NCBI RefSeq assembly: GCF_001012825.1
Contig: NZ_LCZJ02000054.1
Location: 1 to 64,000, forward strand
Origin: Paenibacillus etheri
GTDB lineage: Bacteria > Bacillota > Bacilli > Paenibacillales > Paenibacillaceae
Reading direction: 5' to 3'
Length of the DNA: 64,000 nt
In this document: positions 1-8,387 of the stretch, piece after piece
How positions within the stretch are numbered: position 1 is the first letter of the stretch
Layout of the letters: every line of letters begins with the position of its first letter
Translations under genes and position numbers: made by a program
The notes under the pieces: model-generated
The model's database searches: none
What the model saw: the letters and a program-made list of their open reading frames with translations, nothing else
What the model was told of the DNA's origin: nothing

Positions 1-1
1 A

Positions 2-142
2 TTTGAAGAGGCCTATGAATCGCTTGACCAGTACATGGATTTCTACAATAACCGAAAAATGCACGGTAGTTTAAAATCGAAACCTCCTGCCGTATTTTTT
101 TCCACAATCAGTCTGTCCTCTCCACTGTTTAAGGGGGAATAG
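2..142 (+). mobile_element. IS3-family transposase OrfB, C-terminal end (cut by window edge)
   Basis: The open frame runs from the window edge to a TAG at 140-142. It carries the tail of an IS3-family OrfB (DDE integrase-like) transposase: a tyrosine-rich stretch with YMDFYNNRKMHGSLKSKPP, the usual ending of this family. Only about 46 codons are visible, so the gene start and the left end of the element lie outside the window. No obvious terminal inverted repeat could be fixed in 143-231. The element end abuts a broken glycosyltransferase gene, so insertion may have destroyed that gene. The family call is confident; whether the element is complete cannot be judged. Confidence 0.75.
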
Positions 143-231
143 CTCCACACTTTGCTTGCCAATGGATCTTGCCAGACTCGGCGAATCGTCAGAGATAAGT
201 AGTAGCCCCTACATAATTTAACTAATAAGCA

Positions 232-765
232 TCATATATGCTCTCGCTCTTGTTTATGGGTGGAATGATCCTGATTCACCTTGATTCCCATCCATTTCAT
301 CAATCGGTAGAAGGCAAACTCCAAGTTGCGTTTGAACCTGATATACTTACTGCTACTCTCCCTTACACCAAGTTCATATTCCTCCAAGTAGCACACCACA
401 AATTCACGAATAAAACGCATATGATCCAACAGATCTATATCAATCGAGATAACGCAATCCGCCAGTTCTTTAGCGTGCATCAGACTATCCAGTAGGGCAT
501 TTTTATAACCTACTTTCGGATCTAACTTAAGCTCAACCACGCTAGGATTCCGTTCTTGATGTTGGTTAATCATTTCCCAGATGTGATCCAAGCTGCTGTC
601 ATTAATGAAGAGCAGAAAGCTTTTGTCCGAGACACATTTCTCCCTGATCAATTCAGTTAGTACATTCATAAGCTGACTAATCTTCTCTTCAATTTCAGGC
701 TTCTCATTATAACAAGACAAGACGATGCACAATGTCGGTCTGTTTTTCAGCATAGAACTAACCAC
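232..765 (-). pseudogene. Truncated family 2 glycosyltransferase
   Basis: This 177-residue frame matches the N-terminal catalytic part of GtrB/DPM1-like glycosyltransferases, which move a sugar from a nucleotide donor to a polyprenyl phosphate. The opening CIVLSCYNE and the region around DCVISIDIDL are recognisable. The usual VDDGS donor motif reads FINDSS, and the usual DADLQDD reads DIDLLDH. The family normally has over 300 residues with C-terminal membrane helices; here the frame ends after the region around NQDHSTH and no membrane segment remains. Position next to an IS3 tail suggests truncation by insertion followed by decay. It could still be expressed, but catalysis is unlikely. Confidence 0.6.
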
Positions 766-831
766 CTTAATCTATATAACTTTCCAAAATCCACTTCTTA
801 GCAAGAAACAAGTCTCCATTCCGCAGATAAT

Positions 832-1755
832 TTAATGGGCAAGTATTACTTTGGCGAATTCAACGAGTTGTTCTTTCGTAGCAGCAGATCCGGAGAGACT
901 ATAGTTCATGAAACCTCCCTCACTCCTCTCAACCCAGTTCAGAGTATGATCGTCATAATAGGTATCCGTGCCCCACACATCTGTAATCAGGTCCTTTGAG
1001 GGTTTTGTGATAAAAAACTTGGACTTCTCAACCCCCCTAAGAAAATTCACTTGGTAGGCGATTTCGTCCTTGCCCTTCTTGTAGTTCATCGTAACGGATT
1101 GGATTCCACTACCAGCCTTCCGCAAACCATAGGCGTATTCCTTTCCAGTCTCCGTTTCAACAAAAGTTTGAAGGTTATCCTCAGGACTTTGCGGTTGATA
1201 GTCCATGTATATATAACCAGCCTCGAATTCGTAACCGTCAGGTACTTGAACGAAAAGGCGACTATTAGCTAACGGCCCTTGAACAGCATCAATAAATGCG
1301 TTATGGTCGCGGTATTTAATGGGAGAAGTCGTCCACAAGATCTGGTCAGTTGTCTGCTTTGTGATTTCTTCTTTACTACCGAAATAAACGACGGCTGACT
1401 CGCCCGGTGCTATTTGCTTCTTTACCTGCTCCAATATTTTGGTTTGCCAATCGGGAATCTTCGAGTTAGTGCTTCTGACTTCCATGACAGGATTACCAGC
1501 TTTATCCCGTAAATTAAACCACTCGTTGGCTACATAAGAAAAGCCACTCAAAAGACCAATCACGCAAATGGCGATGGCCAGCCTCTTCATAGTGATGACG
1601 AGCGTTTTGCGAGGATTAGTCGGTATACTTTCCAGCTGTTTAATCTGCATCATGACAGTGTCAGAAAAATCTTGTTCCGGGAGATTCGTCATATTCATCA
1701 AATCTTTGATTTTGTGAATCATGTCCGCTTGCTGAGAAAGGTCATTAGGTTTCAT
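832..1755 (-). CDS. Membrane anti-sigma factor (DUF4367-like)
   Basis: This 307-residue protein has a short cytoplasmic N-terminus, one membrane helix at about residues 57-77, and a large extracellular part. The C-terminus around MNYSLSGSAATKEQLVEFAKVI resembles the DUF4367 ending found on anti-sigma partners of ECF factors. It starts inside the end of the sigma factor gene (11-base overlap), so translational coupling is likely. The expected role is to hold the sigma factor at the membrane until an envelope signal arrives. No zinc-binding ZAS motif (HxxxCxxC) is seen in the N-terminus, so it belongs to the non-ZAS type. The signal is unknown. Confidence 0.75.
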   Translation of the reverse strand: MKPNDLSQQADMIHKIKDLMNMTNLPEQDFSDTVMMQIKQLESIPTNPRKTLVITMKRLAIAICVIGLLSGFSYVANEWFNLRDKAGNPVMEVRSTNSKIPDWQTKILEQVKKQIAPGESAVVYFGSKEEITKQTTDQILWTTSPIKYRDHNAFIDAVQGPLANSRLFVQVPDGYEFEAGYIYMDYQPQSPEDNLQTFVETETGKEYAYGLRKAGSGIQSVTMNYKKGKDEIAYQVNFLRGVEKSKFFITKPSKDLITDVWGTDTYYDDHTLNWVERSEGGFMNYSLSGSAATKEQLVEFAKVILAH

Positions 1756-2320
1756 TAGCTGTTCCCTCCAATTGTTGAGACCAGAGCGGTCTCAGTCTTT
1801 TTTTTATCCGCTCATATTTTTTGCGTGCGGTGGCTGGTTTGCAGTCCATAATTTGACCAATCTCCTCATAACTACGCTCATCAATCACCCGCATCAGAAC
1901 CAAGTTCCTGTCTTCAGATGAAAGTCGGCCAAGCATCTCCCCGACGAGATCATTGTAATCAGATTCATTAGAGGTAGTGACCTGTTGTTGCCAACGGTAT
2001 ATATTCAATATCTTGTACCAGGCGTTTCGCTTTTTCAGTAAATTAATACAGTGATTATAGGAGATCTTGAATAACCAAGCCGAGAAAGAAATGCTCTCCT
2101 TATAGCTGTCTATATTCTGATAACACTTGATAAAAATATCTTGAACCGCGTCCTCTGCTTCCTGTCTATCGCCCAGCATATGATAGCAATACACGTGGAT
2201 CTGACGTTGATATTGTTTGACCAATAGTCGAAACGGCTCCTGTTGACCGTTTTTAATCTGCTGGATGATCCATTCAATTTCCGCATTTGATATTGCTACG
2301 GTTACATGATCTGATTTCAT
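1745..2320 (-). CDS. ECF-type RNA polymerase sigma factor
   Basis: This 191-residue sigma-70 family protein has the two-domain ECF layout. Region 2 at about residues 25-95 includes the GDRQEAEDAVQDIFIKCYQN core, and region 4 at about 125-180 includes the helix-turn-helix segment RSYEEIGQIMDCKPATARKK. It would direct RNA polymerase to a small stress regulon. It is co-transcribed with the overlapping downstream anti-sigma gene, the standard arrangement for autoregulated ECF pairs. The ATG start is preceded by an AAAGGAG-like site. The promoter is probably in 2341-2395 and recognised by the factor itself. Confidence 0.9.
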   Translation of the reverse strand: MKSDHVTVAISNAEIEWIIQQIKNGQQEPFRLLVKQYQRQIHVYCYHMLGDRQEAEDAVQDIFIKCYQNIDSYKESISFSAWLFKISYNHCINLLKKRNAWYKILNIYRWQQQVTTSNESDYNDLVGEMLGRLSSEDRNLVLMRVIDERSYEEIGQIMDCKPATARKKYERIKKRLRPLWSQQLEGTANET

Positions 2321-2349
2321 AAGTACTCCTTTCGTATTAGGGTGGCTCT

Positions 2350-2390
2350 TTCACACGTTATAACAAAACGAACAGTTGTTTTGTGACAGG
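2350..2390 (-). promoter_or_regulatory. Possible ECF autoregulated promoter with inverted repeat
   Basis: On the minus strand upstream of the sigma gene lies TGTCACAAAAC followed about 16 bases later by TATAACGTG, which resembles an ECF-type -35/-10 pair. It overlaps a 7-base inverted repeat (ACAAAAC at 2363-2369, GTTTTGT at 2378-2384). The assignment rests on position and rough motif similarity only. Confidence 0.3.
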
Positions 2391-2696
2391 TAATCTATTT
2401 TTTTATCGGATGATTCCGAATCTCGTGTAGAAACGATGCATCTATGTATGTCTATTAATTAATTTAATCGCAACAAAAAAGGGCTGTCTAAAAATTGACC
2501 GGCCTCTCACTTATTTGTTTATTAGCAGTTTTATATTTAGATATGATATTGACTTTTAAGCCATTAGTACTCCAACTTATCTATCAATCCTTTTTATATT
2601 AGATATCACAAACATTAATTTCACTTATATCACTTAAAAAGGTATAGTAATATAGGGATTATAACCATTACTTATATATAGAGTATACCCTTACAA
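2391..2696. other. Intergenic region, AT-rich, possible IS end
   Basis: No gene is seen. A GGGCTGTCTAAAAATTG string near 2481-2497 resembles the terminal repeats of IS1182-type elements, but no second end or transposase is present. The right part presumably holds the promoter for the CofE-like gene. Confidence 0.3.
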
Positions 2697-2710
2697 GAGG
2701 AGAGATCATA

Positions 2711-3901
2711 TTGGAAAGAGTAGTTGGAACAGTGGTACGTGGACTCCGCGGGCCCATCATTAACAATGGGGATAACATTGAAGAAATCGTAGTTCAAACC
2801 GTATTGAATGCTGCAAAAGTCGAAGGTTTCTCGATCGAGGATCGTGACATTGTAACCGTAACTGAATCCATTGTGGCTCGGGCACAAGGTAACTATGCGA
2901 CAATTGATAATATTGCTGCTGATGTTAAAGCAAAATTCGGCGAGGAAACCGTGGGTGTTATTTTCCCAATCCTTAGCCGTAACCGATTTGCTAACTGCTT
3001 GCGTGGTATTGCCAAAGGGGCAACAAAAGTAGTCTTAATGCTAAGCTATCCAGCTGATGAGGTGGGCAACCATCTTGTAGACATCGACGAACTTGATGCA
3101 AAAGGGATCAATCCATGGACGGATGTATTAACAGAAGCTCAGTTCCGTGAACATTTCGGCTATATTAAGCACCCATTCACAGGTGTTGACTATATTGAAT
3201 ATTATAAAGGTTTGATTGAAGCTGAAGGTGTGGCTTGTGAAGTCATCTTCTCCAACAACCCAAAAACCATTTTAAACTATACAAAAAATGTATTAACTTG
3301 CGATATTCACACTCGCTTCAGAACCAAACGCATTCTCACAAACAATGGTGCTGAAAAAGTATTTGGCTTGGATGATATTCTTACACAATCCATCGATGGC
3401 AGCGGCTTTAACGAAGCCTATGGTCTGCTAGGATCAAATAAAGCAACAGAAGAAAGTGTAAAACTATTTCCAAATAACTGCCAACCTATAGTGGATGGTA
3501 TCCAAGCAAAAATCAAAGAAATTACAGGTAAAACTGTAGAAGTTATGGTTTATGGCGATGGAGCATTCAAAGATCCAGTCGGAAAAATATGGGAGCTTGC
3601 AGATCCAGTTGTCTCCCCTGCTTACACTGCAGGCCTTGATGGAACGCCAAATGAAGTGAAATTGAAATATTTGGCCGATAACAACTTCTCTCATCTTCGT
3701 GGTGAAGAGCTGAAACAAGCCATTTCTAAATATATTCAGAATAAAAATGATGATCTCGTTGGTGCGATGGAAGCACAAGGGACTACTCCTCGTAGATTAA
3801 CGGACCTCATTGGATCATTATCTGATTTGACTTCTGGTAGTGGAGACAAAGGAACACCAATGATTTATATTCAAGGTTACTTCGATAACTATACAAAATA
3901 A
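2711..3901 (+). CDS. Coenzyme F420-0:L-glutamate ligase-like protein
   Basis: This 396-residue protein belongs to the CofE/F420 ligase family (PF01996). In archaea and actinobacteria that family adds glutamate to F420-0 using GTP. Matching features are the N-terminal RGLRGPIINNGD segment, EDRDIVTVTESIVARAQGNY, and the later VYGDGAFKDPVGKIWELADP segment. The start is TTG at 2711 with AGAGGAGAG just upstream. It is a single-gene unit followed by a terminator. Most Bacillota do not make F420, and no other F420 gene is in the window, so the true substrate may differ; an amide-bond-forming role on another carboxylate is possible. The family call is firm; the function is open. Confidence 0.75.
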   Translation: MERVVGTVVRGLRGPIINNGDNIEEIVVQTVLNAAKVEGFSIEDRDIVTVTESIVARAQGNYATIDNIAADVKAKFGEETVGVIFPILSRNRFANCLRGIAKGATKVVLMLSYPADEVGNHLVDIDELDAKGINPWTDVLTEAQFREHFGYIKHPFTGVDYIEYYKGLIEAEGVACEVIFSNNPKTILNYTKNVLTCDIHTRFRTKRILTNNGAEKVFGLDDILTQSIDGSGFNEAYGLLGSNKATEESVKLFPNNCQPIVDGIQAKIKEITGKTVEVMVYGDGAFKDPVGKIWELADPVVSPAYTAGLDGTPNEVKLKYLADNNFSHLRGEELKQAISKYIQNKNDDLVGAMEAQGTTPRRLTDLIGSLSDLTSGSGDKGTPMIYIQGYFDNYTK

Positions 3902-3917
3902 GAATAGTACAAACAAA

Positions 3918-3946
3918 GGGAGTCTCTAAACGAGGCTCTCTTTTTT
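3918..3946 (+). terminator. Rho-independent terminator
   Basis: GGGAGTCTC, loop TAAAC, GAGGCTCTC and a T6 run form a hairpin with G-U pairs, 16 bases after the CofE-like gene. Confidence 0.8.
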
Positions 3947-3993
3947 ACTTTCTGGGTTATAATTAAACAAACAGCGGCATGCGGAGGATACTT

Positions 3994-4893
3994 ATGAACA
4001 TAAGAAGGATTAAATATTTTATCGATCTCGTGGAATGCAGAAATTTTACGGAAACAGCTAAAAAGAACTATGTATCGCAGACCACCATTAGCCAACAAAT
4101 TGCCGTGCTTGAAGAGGAATTCAATATTCAATTGATTGACAGAAAGCAGATCCCTATCGAGCCAACCAAAGCCGGATGGCTTTTCTATGGCGAAGCTCTC
4201 ATCCTCTGGAAGCAATATAACCATATGAAGATGAGCATGGAAAACTTTCAAAAGTATAATACGCAATCCCTGAGTATCGAATATGCGGCGATGACGGATA
4301 TCCAAAGTTTATTGAAATTGATTCCCTCGTTTCAGGAGCATCATCCGAATATTAAGCTGGAACTGAATAAAGTATTACTAAAAGATATTGCAGAATATTT
4401 GCTAAAAGGGATTTACGACGTGGCTATTGCCTTTGACTCCGAGTTCCAGGGAAAAGAGGACATTGTAACCTATCCCTTATATAAGGGACGTTATTGTGCG
4501 GCTGTGAGCCATCACCATCCCCTTTTCCATCATGAAACGATCACTAAAGAGGAGTTATATGAACACCCACTTGTCATGCTGAATCCAACGGTTATTGGAA
4601 GCTCTTATCATCTGATGATCCAGCATGCAATTGAAGACGGCTATCAGCCGAACATCCTTCGAACCGCAGACGATGTGGAGACAGAATTGTTCTATATCAT
4701 AACGGAGAATTTAATCGGCTTTTTCCCGGATAACTATCAGCTCGCCTATCTTCAAGATAAAGTCCGGCTAATCCCCTTAGATGATTCACACCATACCTTT
4801 GCAATCGAAGCAGGTTATCTCAAAAATAATACAAACCCAGCCTTGCCCTCCTTCCTGCAACAAATCCAAATTGGATTTAGCAATCGGTCATAA
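3994..4893 (+). CDS. LysR-family transcriptional regulator
   Basis: This LysR-type regulator is about 299 residues. The N-terminal winged helix at about residues 1-60 includes NFTETAKKNYVSQTTISQQI, and a periplasmic-binding-like effector domain follows. ATG at 3994 is chosen over the in-frame ATG at 3979 because GCGGAGG at 3981-3987 is correctly spaced for it and the family motif MNIRRIKYFIDLVE starts there. It sits 78 bases upstream of, and in the same direction as, an NmrA-type oxidoreductase, which is its likely target. The inducer is unknown; a quinone or electrophile is plausible from the neighbour. Confidence 0.88.
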   Translation: MNIRRIKYFIDLVECRNFTETAKKNYVSQTTISQQIAVLEEEFNIQLIDRKQIPIEPTKAGWLFYGEALILWKQYNHMKMSMENFQKYNTQSLSIEYAAMTDIQSLLKLIPSFQEHHPNIKLELNKVLLKDIAEYLLKGIYDVAIAFDSEFQGKEDIVTYPLYKGRYCAAVSHHHPLFHHETITKEELYEHPLVMLNPTVIGSSYHLMIQHAIEDGYQPNILRTADDVETELFYIITENLIGFFPDNYQLAYLQDKVRLIPLDDSHHTFAIEAGYLKNNTNPALPSFLQQIQIGFSNRS

Positions 4894-4971
4894 GTTTTAT
4901 GTGTTAGACTATGTTCTTTTTTTCACATACTATAAGGGTATAATTCATTTCAACAAGGAGTGACAACGATC

Positions 4972-5913
4972 ATGGGTAAATTATTGTTGACTGGTGTCGA
5001 TGGAAATCTAGGGAAACAAGCTGCGGAATATTTGTTGGAGCTGGTAGATAAAGACCAAATCATTTTTTGCGCCTACGATCCAGCATGTTTGAAAGAATAT
5101 GCGGAACAAGGGATTGAAACACATGTGACCAACTTTAATAACAAGGACGGCCTTGCCGAAGCTTTTGCTCATGCCGATAAACTTGCTCTAATCTCCATGC
5201 CTTTTGTTGGGGAGAAACGCCAAAATGCACAAAAAAATGTGGTCGATGCTGCCAAAGAAGCTGGAGTCAAACAGATCATTTATACTTCTCTGGTAAATGC
5301 AGCCGATGAGAGCAATCCAAGCGTAGAAAAAATCGACCATGTGTATACCGAACGTTATATTCAAAGCGTTGGGCTAGATTATATCTTCCTTCGGAATTCC
5401 CAATACGCGGAAGCCATGATTACCAATTACTTCACGTATGTGAAGGGTGACGGGGTATTAACGAACAATCAAGGTGATGGTAAAATGGCTTATATCTCGC
5501 GGAAGGATTGCGCAAAAGCCGTTGCGTATGCCCTAGCCTCTAATAATTATCAGGAAGCGATTCTAAATATCAACGGGCTTGAATTGATGACAATTACCGA
5601 CTTCATTAAGATTGGTAATGAAGTAACGGCTAATCATATTACCTACAAAGAAAACACGGATGAAGAGAATTATGCTGTATTCGAAGCAATGGGCGTGCCT
5701 AGAACTACCGATGGTGCATTTAAAGAAGGCTCCGAAGCACCCTTTTCTTCAGAAGGTATGGTTACTTTCGGACAAGCTATTCGTGAAGGAAAAATGGATG
5801 TTTATACGGACGACTTCAAACAACTAACTGGTCAAGACCCTCTGACCGTGAAATATATGTTTGAACATGCCGATGAATTCCAGGTTGGCGAAAGACACTC
5901 TAAAGATAATTAA
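4972..5913 (+). CDS. NmrA-type SDR / NAD(P)H-binding quinone oxidoreductase-like protein
   Basis: This atypical short-chain dehydrogenase-like protein of about 313 residues belongs to the NmrA/QorB group. The N-terminus KLLLTGVDGNLGKQAAEYLL is the nucleotide-binding beta-alpha-beta turn (TGxxGxLG). AGVKQIIYTSLVNA and LDYIFLRNSQYAE occupy the positions typical of the group. QorB-like members reduce quinones with NADPH. ATG at 4972 is chosen because AAGGAG at 4955-4960 is spaced for it; the GTG at 4960 overlaps that site. It lies behind a LysR gene and ends at a strong terminator. The substrate is not determinable from sequence. Confidence 0.8.
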   Translation: MGKLLLTGVDGNLGKQAAEYLLELVDKDQIIFCAYDPACLKEYAEQGIETHVTNFNNKDGLAEAFAHADKLALISMPFVGEKRQNAQKNVVDAAKEAGVKQIIYTSLVNAADESNPSVEKIDHVYTERYIQSVGLDYIFLRNSQYAEAMITNYFTYVKGDGVLTNNQGDGKMAYISRKDCAKAVAYALASNNYQEAILNINGLELMTITDFIKIGNEVTANHITYKENTDEENYAVFEAMGVPRTTDGAFKEGSEAPFSSEGMVTFGQAIREGKMDVYTDDFKQLTGQDPLTVKYMFEHADEFQVGERHSKDN

Positions 5914-5940
5914 AAGCTGACACCTTACTTCTTAGGCTAA

Positions 5941-5976
5941 ATCACCCCCGTTTAATAAACGGGGGTGATTTCTTTT
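5941..5976 (+). terminator. Rho-independent terminator
   Basis: A 13-base perfect stem (ATCACCCCCGTTT / AACGGGGGTGAT) with loop AATA is followed by TTCTTTT. It ends the LysR-oxidoreductase unit. Confidence 0.9.
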
Positions 5977-6120
5977 ATACTGAGAGTGGCACAAAAACAA
6001 CCCGTTTTCCGAGGTCAGTAGGAGCACTCCAAGCTTCCTCTACTTACTGAACACACACAATTTTCTGCCATTGCAACCACAATCGTGGACAACTCAGCAA
6101 GTGCCGTGTGTTAATAATTC

Positions 6121-6294
6121 CTAATTAATTCTCTGACTCTCTGCTCCGTAAAGCTCAATCATATGCTTGCCCTGGAGATAATCAGGGAAATCCTCCCTAA
6201 TTACTCTCAATCTTCTCGCATAAAGGGCGGTAGCCAAGTATATCGGTATACTCGCTGTAGAATAAAACACACCTTTAACCGTACGGATAAACAT
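6121..6294 (-). CDS. Small unrecognised frame, possible gene remnant
   Basis: A 57-codon minus-strand frame starts at ATG 6292-6294 and stops at 6121-6123. It encodes a basic, partly hydrophobic peptide (FYSTASIPIYLATALYARR within it). The same frame stays open about 15 codons further upstream without a start, and no ribosome binding site is visible, so it looks like the C-terminal end of a lost gene. I do not recognise the family. The flanking 5977-6120 stretch shows nothing clear. Confidence 0.3.
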   Translation of the reverse strand: MFIRTVKGVFYSTASIPIYLATALYARRLRVIREDFPDYLQGKHMIELYGAESQRIN

Positions 6295-6346
6295 CCGAAT
6301 GGCTAAAGGTGCATTATCTTTATCTCTGTCTACTTTTTAATTAGAG

Positions 6347-7486
6347 TTAGTTCCAAATCTCCTCAGCAATCTCTTTAATATAAGCAAGCTTGCGCCATTG
6401 CTGCTCCTCTGTCAGATGGTTGCCTTCTTCCGTGGAAGCAAAGCCGCATTGCGGGCTTAGGCAAATCCGGTTTAGATCGACATATTGCTTCGCTTCCTCA
6501 ATACGCTTCAGAATATCTTCCTTGCTTTCAAGTTCACCAAACTTGGATGAGAACAGGCCAAGTACGACCTGCTGATTGTCTTTCAGGAAACGCAATGGCT
6601 TGAAATCGCCTGCACGGTCGGTATCAAATTCCAGATAATAACCCGAGTAGTTATTAATGTTCAGGAGCGTTTCCGCGATAGGCTCGTAACCTCCACCCAC
6701 TCCAGCATAAGTAGAAACATAATTGCCTCGGCATACATGGGTCGTTACAACGAGATCTTCCGGCAGACCGGTCACAACTTCCTCGTTCAATTTTGCAAGT
6801 TCGCTCGCATATTCAGCTACGTTCACGCCAATCTGATTCATAAACGCTATAAACTGTTCGTCGCAAAGCGCTCCCCACGTACAATCGTCGATTTGAATGC
6901 TGCGGCAGCCCGCTGCATAGAAGGCAAGAATCGATGCTTTGTATGCTTTAGCAATATCCGAAATTAGCTCTTCACGATTCGGGTATAATTCAATCGTACT
7001 TTCCTTATTTTCTGCCCGATCCAGCTCGAACAGGAATTGCGCAGCTGCAGGAATCGATTGACGTGCAACAACATCCTCACCTGCAACGCCTTTTAAAAAT
7101 TCATAATGTGATACAAAAGGATGGCTGCTGTAGCTTATTTTCCCGGTCAATCGGGCTGTTTCAGGTCTCGACTCCGCGCCGTTAAATTGGTAGCCTTGAT
7201 CAATAATGGTCCGCTCTACACCGTCAAAGCCCCAGAAGAAGTCGAGATGCCACCAAGAGCGGCGGAACTCGCCGTCAGTTACAGCTTGAAGACCAACCTC
7301 TTTTTGTTTTTGCACGAGCTTCACGATCTCGTCGTTCTCTAATTCCTTCAACTGCTCGGCGGTAATTTCACCGTTTTTAAATTTTAATCTAGCTTCTTTT
7401 AACGCCTGAGGGCGCAGGAAACTTCCAACAATATCATATCGAAATGGAGTAACGGTTCGCTTTTTAGGTTCGGTTTGAGTGCTCAT
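6347..7486 (-). CDS. Cobalamin-independent methionine synthase family protein (YxjG/YxjH-like)
   Basis: This 379-residue protein matches the C-terminal half of MetE, as do B. subtilis YxjG and YxjH. The zinc ligands are all visible: His and Cys in VTTHVCRGN, Glu in YYLEFDTDRAGD, and Cys in RICLSPQCGFAS. QIDDCTWGALCDEQF matches the substrate site. It should transfer a methyl group to homocysteine or a related thiol; without the N-terminal MetE half the methyl donor is uncertain. YxjG and YxjH are S-box controlled in B. subtilis, but the 127-base leader here has no recognisable SAM riboswitch. The ATG start has GAGGAG upstream. Confidence 0.85.
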   Translation of the reverse strand: MSTQTEPKKRTVTPFRYDIVGSFLRPQALKEARLKFKNGEITAEQLKELENDEIVKLVQKQKEVGLQAVTDGEFRRSWWHLDFFWGFDGVERTIIDQGYQFNGAESRPETARLTGKISYSSHPFVSHYEFLKGVAGEDVVARQSIPAAAQFLFELDRAENKESTIELYPNREELISDIAKAYKASILAFYAAGCRSIQIDDCTWGALCDEQFIAFMNQIGVNVAEYASELAKLNEEVVTGLPEDLVVTTHVCRGNYVSTYAGVGGGYEPIAETLLNINNYSGYYLEFDTDRAGDFKPLRFLKDNQQVVLGLFSSKFGELESKEDILKRIEEAKQYVDLNRICLSPQCGFASTEEGNHLTEEQQWRKLAYIKEIAEEIWN

Positions 7487-7577
7487 ATATTAATCTCCTC
7501 GTAAAAAATTATTAAAATTAATATAGCATATCCGACTGCCTATACCGGTACACCAATGATCTATGACAGGTTATAAG

Positions 7578-7595
7578 TATTAGCTATACCTAATA
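7578..7595. promoter_or_regulatory. Inverted repeat upstream of the MetE-like gene
   Basis: TATTAG, six-base spacer, CTAATA is a perfect 6-base inverted repeat between the ABC permease end and the methyltransferase start. It could be an operator for the methyltransferase gene. No T-run follows, so it is not a typical terminator. Confidence 0.3.
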
Positions 7596-7613
7596 GATAA
7601 ATGATTGTATACG

Positions 7614-8387
7614 CTAGTATTGCCCCAGAAGCCCTTTCTTCATGGCTATTTTCTCGCAGCGATCAAACACAACGAGCCCTAGAATCAAATATACCAGCGA
7701 ATTTAATATTAATATGCCATAGTCTGATAAAGGCAACTCCGTTAACGTAAGATTCTCTAGCATCACTGTTCTTACCATATTCACCCCTTTGACGAATGGA
7801 GCGAAAGCTAGAAATGGTGCTACAGTTATCGGAACAAATACAAGTCCCATCAAAACGAATTGAAAAATCTGTAAAAAGGCTTGGATTTGCTTCACGATAA
7901 TAGCTAATCCAGCGATCATAAAGCTAACACCTACCATACTAATCATAGTAACTACAATAATCGGGATAGTTGTCATGGGGTTAAGACTCAGCCACTGTCC
8001 GGAGGTTAGCATCGCACCAAAGAGTAAAAGGATCATAATAACAGACTGTAAGCCCAATTGACTGATGATCCGTGTAAGCATGATTTTCCACACACCCATA
8101 GGAGACATATATAACTGTTCTAACGTTCCACGCGTCGCTTCTGTGATTACCGAATATCCAATAAAGTTCATCGTCATCATCGTCAAGCTCCAAAAGACTA
8201 CACTTACAATTGAATATTGAACATTCGTATCAAAACTAGCCGGATCTCCTATGAACATAATCCCAAAGAATGCAGCCAGAAATATAATATAAAAAGTGGC
8301 TACTAACGCGATTGTGTTCGGTAGATAACGTTTCATCTCAATATATTCCTTACGAAAATTAGCATTGAACAAATGGAGCCATTTCAC
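7614..8387 (-). CDS. ABC-2 type exporter permease
   Basis: This 257-residue membrane protein has about six hydrophobic helices and no substrate-binding domain. ITEATRGTLEQLYMSPMG in the first cytoplasmic loop is typical of ABC-2 permeases. Its start lies inside the end of the ATPase gene (29-base overlap), so the two form an ABC exporter pair. The substrate cannot be told; such stand-alone pairs often export antibiotics, peptides or lipids. Confidence 0.85.
   Translation of the reverse strand: MKWLHLFNANFRKEYIEMKRYLPNTIALVATFYIIFLAAFFGIMFIGDPASFDTNVQYSIVSVVFWSLTMMTMNFIGYSVITEATRGTLEQLYMSPMGVWKIMLTRIISQLGLQSVIMILLLFGAMLTSGQWLSLNPMTTIPIIVVTMISMVGVSFMIAGLAIIVKQIQAFLQIFQFVLMGLVFVPITVAPFLAFAPFVKGVNMVRTVMLENLTLTELPLSDYGILILNSLVYLILGLVVFDRCEKIAMKKGLLGQY

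Noticed and set aside
7487-7613. SAM riboswitch before the MetE-like gene
   Set aside because: Known for YxjG/YxjH in B. subtilis, but the short leader has no S-box core helices or terminator.
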